Shown here piece by piece: positions 60,891 through 64,000 of a stretch of DNA of 64,000 bases. Made by a program: the position numbers and the translations under genes. The notes under the pieces were generated by a model. The model was not told the DNA's origin. It saw only the letters and a program-made list of their open reading frames with translations, and did not search any database. Source of the DNA: Hymenobacter glacieicola (GTDB lineage: Bacteria; Bacteroidota; Bacteroidia; Cytophagales; Hymenobacteraceae); assembly GCF_014640315.1 (NCBI RefSeq), contig NZ_BMGS01000004.1:310001-374000 (forward strand), read 5' to 3'. Positions within the stretch are counted from its first letter, which is position 1. Every line of letters begins with the position of its first letter.

Positions 60891-61083
60891 CAAAAGCAAG
60901 CGGCCAATTGTGGAGGTAGTTTACGGCATTCACACCAATAAAGCTTTGCCTGGCGCAAGGTAGCGGACAAATTGTGGGCGCTGGTGGAAAGCCAGGGTTG
61001 CTGATTGCAAGTACGCTGGGCCCTTCACCAGGCCTTCTCAGTGGCTGGTTCCGACTAAAATCCTTGTACTTTCGCCCGCTGTT

Positions 61084-62109
61084 TTGCCCCTAACCGTGCC
61101 GCCTTTGCTTTCTCCTGCTGCCTCTCCTCTTTTCTGGCCGCTGCCCGCTGGCGGTGGGCAGTACGCGGTTCGGCTGCAGCTGGAAGCAGGCTCGGAGCCC
61201 TTGTTGCCTTTGGCGTATTCGCCGTGGCTTTACCTCACGCCGGCCCACCTAGCGCTCCAGAAATCACCAGGCGAGCCGCTGCATTTTTTTCTGGAAAATA
61301 GGGAAGTGGGCCAGACGGTAGCTCAGCTTTCAGTGTTCGAGGGCGAAGACCAGACCGAGGCCCGCAGCCCCTGGCAGGCACCTTTCGGGGCCGTACAAGC
61401 CGCCGACGGGCTATCCGATGCCGTACTGCGGGCTTTTTTGGAGGCGGTGCAGGAGCAGCTGCAGGGGCGCGGAATCCGGCAGCTGACGTTGCGCCCCCCC
61501 GCCTTTGCCTACCAGCCCCGGGCCAGCGCCCAGCTCACGCACCTGCTCACCCAACTGGGCTACCGCGTAGAACTGGCCGAAATAAACATGCATCTGCCGC
61601 TTACCCGCAGCTACCGGGCGGGCCTGCACCCCTCGGAGCGCCGGCGCCTGCTCAAGTGCGAGCGGCACGGCCTGCGCTTCGAGCAGGAGCCCCCGCTGCT
61701 GCTGCCGCTGGCTTACGAGTTTCTGCGCCGCTGCCGGGAAGAAAAAGGCCAGATCTTGTCCATGCCCTTGGAGCGGCTGCAGGAGCTGTTTCAGAAGTTT
61801 CCGCGCAACCACTTCCTGTTTTCGGTCAGGGACGCCCAGGGCGAGTGGGCAGCCCTGACCGTGGCCATTCAGGTAAGCCCCGACGTGCTCTATAACTTCT
61901 ATCCGGCCAGCCCGGTAGCCTACAACTCTCTGAGCCCCGTGGTCTTGCTCAACGCCGGGCTGCACGCGTTTGGCCAGGCCAGCGGCATGCGGCTGCTGGA
62001 TTTGGGCACCTCCACGCTGCCCACGGGGCTAAATCAATCATTACTGCAGTTTAAGCGCCACCTGGGGGGCGTGGCCAGCCTCAAGCTGTCGTTTACCAAG
62101 GCTCTGTAA
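61084..62109 (+). CDS. FemAB/GNAT-like acyltransferase
   Basis: 341 residues, cytosolic. The C-terminal half (about 180-330) resembles the GNAT/FemAB fold: GLHPSERRRLLKCERHGLRFEQE, FLFSVRDAQGEWAALTVAIQ, YNFYPASPVAYNSLSPVVLLNAGLHAF and a RLLDLGTS strand. Such proteins transfer an acyl or aminoacyl group, often in cell-surface polymer synthesis. It begins the rightward group with the flippase and glycosyltransferase. The start is TTG at 61084 or GTG at 61096; both fit. Confidence 0.75.
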   Translation: MPLTVPPLLSPAASPLFWPLPAGGGQYAVRLQLEAGSEPLLPLAYSPWLYLTPAHLALQKSPGEPLHFFLENREVGQTVAQLSVFEGEDQTEARSPWQAPFGAVQAADGLSDAVLRAFLEAVQEQLQGRGIRQLTLRPPAFAYQPRASAQLTHLLTQLGYRVELAEINMHLPLTRSYRAGLHPSERRRLLKCERHGLRFEQEPPLLLPLAYEFLRRCREEKGQILSMPLERLQELFQKFPRNHFLFSVRDAQGEWAALTVAIQVSPDVLYNFYPASPVAYNSLSPVVLLNAGLHAFGQASGMRLLDLGTSTLPTGLNQSLLQFKRHLGGVASLKLSFTKAL

Positions 62110-62169
62110 TGTAGCGGGCCTCGGCGGCCGGTAGTCGGGCACGCCGTTGCGGCGCGTAACTTGCGGGCC

Positions 62170-63465
62170 ATGGCAACTCCCTCTTCCGCCCCAGATTCCC
62201 GGCCTGAGCCCCGCGCGGCCGTGCTGGGCCACTTTCTGCGCGGCTCCCTGGGCTCGGGCGTGGCCGTGGGGGCGCGTACGGCGGGAGCCTTGGTGCTGAA
62301 CAAGCTGCTGGCCGTGTACGGCGGACCCGGTGGCCTGACGCTGCTGGCCCACTTTCAGAACCTGATGGCCTTGTTTACTACCCTGCCCAACGATGGGGTA
62401 CACGTGGGGGTAGTAAAATACCTGGCACCGCTACGCGCCGGCTCGGGCCGCTACCGGGCCTGGCTGGGGGCGGGCTTAGTGCTGAACCTGGCGGCCCTGG
62501 CAGTGGCGGCCCTGGCCTTGCTTCTGGTACCCCAGCCCTTAGTGGCCGTGTTCGGGATGGGCCTAGGATGGGTAGCGGGCCTCCTGATGGGGCTGGCTTT
62601 GCTTACGGGGCACGCCTTGGTGGTATCGGTGCTGCTGGCGGCGGGACGGCTGCGGGCCTACGTGGGGCTGACGGTGCTGCTGAGCTTGCTGGGACCGGCC
62701 GTGGTAGCGGCGGTGCTGGTTGGAGGCGGCTCGATACCGGCGGCCCTGCTGGCCTACTTACTGGCCCAGGGCGCTACCCTGGGGCCCGCGCTGCTGGTAG
62801 CGCACCGGGCCGGCCTGCTGCCGCCGTTGCGGGGCCGGGTTAGCTGGGCCGGCCTGCGGGCGTTGGGGCGCTTTCTGCTGATGGCCCTGAGTGTGCTGCT
62901 GTTCAGTAAGGCCGTAGATTTCAGCTTGCGCCAGGTGCTGATCCGGCAGTTTGGGCTGGGGCCCACCGATTTGTGGCAGGCCGTGGCCAAGCTCTCCGAC
63001 AACTACACCATGGTGTTTTCGGCCCTGATGAGCAGCGTGTACTACCCCCGCCTGGCGGCCCTGAGCGGTCGGCCCGCCGAGCGGCGGCGGTTGGTGCGCA
63101 CGGTACTGGCCCTGCTGGCTCCCGGGCTGGCTGCGGGGCTGGGGGCGCTGTGGCTGCTGCGCGGGGGGCTGCTTACCGTGCTCTTCGATGCGCGCTTTGT
63201 GGAAGCCAACTTTCTGCTGGGCCCCCAGTTGCTCAGCGACTGGCTGAAGTTTCTGACCTGGGTGCTGCTGTTTCTGCTCACGGCCCAGGCGCGGGTGGGG
63301 CAATATGTGGCCGTGCAGGCAGTTTCGGCCGTGGTGCTGGCCCTGCTGCTGGCGCTGCTCTTGCCCACCTACGGCCTGCTCGGGGCGCCGCTGGCCCAGG
63401 CCGCCCGCTATGGCCTGCTCCTGGCCTGGTGCCTGTGGTTTTTCCGACGGGAGCTGGGCAAGTAG
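62170..63465 (+). CDS. Wzx-type polysaccharide flippase
   Basis: 431 residues with about 12 membrane helices, MATE/MVF-like fold. GPTDLWQAVAKLSDNYTMVFSALMSSVYYPRLAAL near residue 260 resembles the WzxE/O-antigen translocase branch. It should move a lipid-linked oligosaccharide repeat across the inner membrane. The ATG at 62170 is preferred over a TTG three codons upstream. It is flanked by an acyltransferase-like gene and a GT2, as in surface polysaccharide loci. Confidence 0.88.
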   Translation: MATPSSAPDSRPEPRAAVLGHFLRGSLGSGVAVGARTAGALVLNKLLAVYGGPGGLTLLAHFQNLMALFTTLPNDGVHVGVVKYLAPLRAGSGRYRAWLGAGLVLNLAALAVAALALLLVPQPLVAVFGMGLGWVAGLLMGLALLTGHALVVSVLLAAGRLRAYVGLTVLLSLLGPAVVAAVLVGGGSIPAALLAYLLAQGATLGPALLVAHRAGLLPPLRGRVSWAGLRALGRFLLMALSVLLFSKAVDFSLRQVLIRQFGLGPTDLWQAVAKLSDNYTMVFSALMSSVYYPRLAALSGRPAERRRLVRTVLALLAPGLAAGLGALWLLRGGLLTVLFDARFVEANFLLGPQLLSDWLKFLTWVLLFLLTAQARVGQYVAVQAVSAVVLALLLALLLPTYGLLGAPLAQAARYGLLLAWCLWFFRRELGK

Positions 63466-63678
63466 CATAGGAGAGGTCAAGTAGCATTCAACCAGCCGCT
63501 GGCTGCTACTTGCCCTCTGCTGCCTGTGGCCTCTGCGGCTTGGCAGAATGTCCTGCCGCAGAAGCCGCCTGCTGGTTGTTTTGTTGCCCGCGTAGCGCCC
63601 TGCTGCTAACCTCCGCGCGCTTCCGGGCTATTACCCTGCCCCCGCTTCACGGCTCAAACTTGTTAACTTGCCGGTCCC

Positions 63679-64000
63679 ATGTCAGCTGCTCCCGCCTCGC
63701 TTGTCTCCATTGTGGCTTTGTGCTACAACCACGCCCGGTTTCTGGAAGCGGCCCTCGACTCCATTGCTGCCCAAACGTACCCCAACCTGGAGGTAATTCT
63801 GGTGGATGATGCCAGCACCGACGAGAGTCCGGCCATTCTGCGCCGGTACGCCGCCGCGCACCCTAGCTGGCAGCTATACCTGCTCCCGGAAAACGTGGGC
63901 AACTGCCGGGCTTTCAACCACGGGTTTCGACTATCGAAAGGAGAGTTTTTGCTGGATTTCGCCACCGATGACGTGCTGCTGCCGGAGCGTATCAGTCAGC
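63679..64000 (+). CDS. Family 2 glycosyltransferase, 3' end cut by window
   Basis: 107 visible residues. The N-terminal GT2 signature is clear: VSIVALCYNHARFLEAALDS, EVILVDDASTDES (nucleotide-binding DD) and NVGNCRAFNHG, followed by the start of the metal-binding acidic segment (FATDD). ATG at 63679. The remaining domain lies beyond the window. Downstream of the Wzx gene on the same strand (213 bp), consistent with a polysaccharide cluster. Confidence 0.9.
   Translation, partial: MSAAPASLVSIVALCYNHARFLEAALDSIAAQTYPNLEVILVDDASTDESPAILRRYAAAHPSWQLYLLPENVGNCRAFNHGFRLSKGEFLLDFATDDVLLPERISQ

Noticed and set aside
1..64000. tRNA, rRNA, CRISPR, prophage and insertion sequence genes
   Set aside because: No T-loop/acceptor pattern, no spaced direct repeats and no integrase, transposase or phage structural gene was recognised by reading; a tRNAscan-SE and ISfinder run would be decisive.

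Overview
The window is a high-GC stretch of a Bacteroidota chromosome, most likely from Hymenobacter or a close relative (Hymenobacteraceae, Cytophagales). Three things point there: promoters of the Bacteroidota type (TTTG, about 19 nt, TAnnTTTG), a giant exoenzyme with a type IX secretion sorting domain, and many family members typical of that group. No rRNA, tRNA, CRISPR array, phage or transposase gene was seen. The DNA looks like core chromosome with small accessory islands. About 59 protein genes are called. The first (fabH) and the last (a family 2 glycosyltransferase) are cut by the window edges.

Layout. 1-3.2 kb: leftward fatty-acid/phospholipid operon (yceD-rpmF-plsX-fabH), preceded by an orphan HigA-like regulator. 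3.5-8.3 kb: pdxA, pepA, rsmA and a 2-hydroxyacid dehydrogenase. 8.4-10 kb: greA, with a perfect terminator hairpin between its probable promoter and its start codon, then a fusion of a HIT hydrolase to a nuclease-A-inhibitor (NuiA-like) domain. 10.2-13 kb: an MFS transporter and a secreted NucA-like non-specific nuclease lipoprotein. 13-20.5 kb: a PAS sensor kinase, then the acetate pathway pta-(DUF808)-ackA. 20.5-29 kb: scattered metabolic and envelope genes, including a lactonase-fold protein, a DUF885 hydrolase, a thioredoxin-like protein, a YdcF protein, a molybdopterin oxidoreductase with its reductase, and an LLM flavin oxidoreductase.

29-37 kb: a 1552-residue GH16 glycan hydrolase with repeated Ig-like and carbohydrate-binding-like modules, an MpaB-family protein, a DUF2809 membrane protein and an aldehyde dehydrogenase. 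37.3-38.8 kb: an ECF sigma factor with its anti-sigma factor. 38.9-42.3 kb: an H-NOX gas sensor followed by an arsenosugar-type cluster (AhpD-like protein, ArsS radical SAM, rhodanese lipoprotein, TIGR04282 glycosyltransferase). 42.3-47 kb: a conserved lipoprotein and three leftward membrane or glycolipid glycosyltransferase genes. 47-50 kb: a peroxiredoxin, an unknown protein, an alpha/beta hydrolase and a small secreted protein. 50-53.2 kb: a leftward redox module of an FAD pyridine-nucleotide oxidoreductase, a small membrane protein ending in six natural histidines, and a membrane 4Fe-4S protein. 53.4-61 kb: two low-complexity proteins, an APC permease, a 914-residue envelope protein and CorA. 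61-64 kb: an acyltransferase-like protein, a Wzx-type flippase and a glycosyltransferase, probably the start of a surface polysaccharide locus.

The most interesting observation is the NuiA-like domain fused to a HIT protein, encoded 1.6 kb from a NucA-family nuclease, the family that NuiA inhibits in cyanobacteria. Other points worth attention are the greA leader terminator, a family of REP-like palindromes (25.1, 34.0 and 59.5 kb), the H-NOX next to the arsenosugar genes, and the His-tailed redox module.
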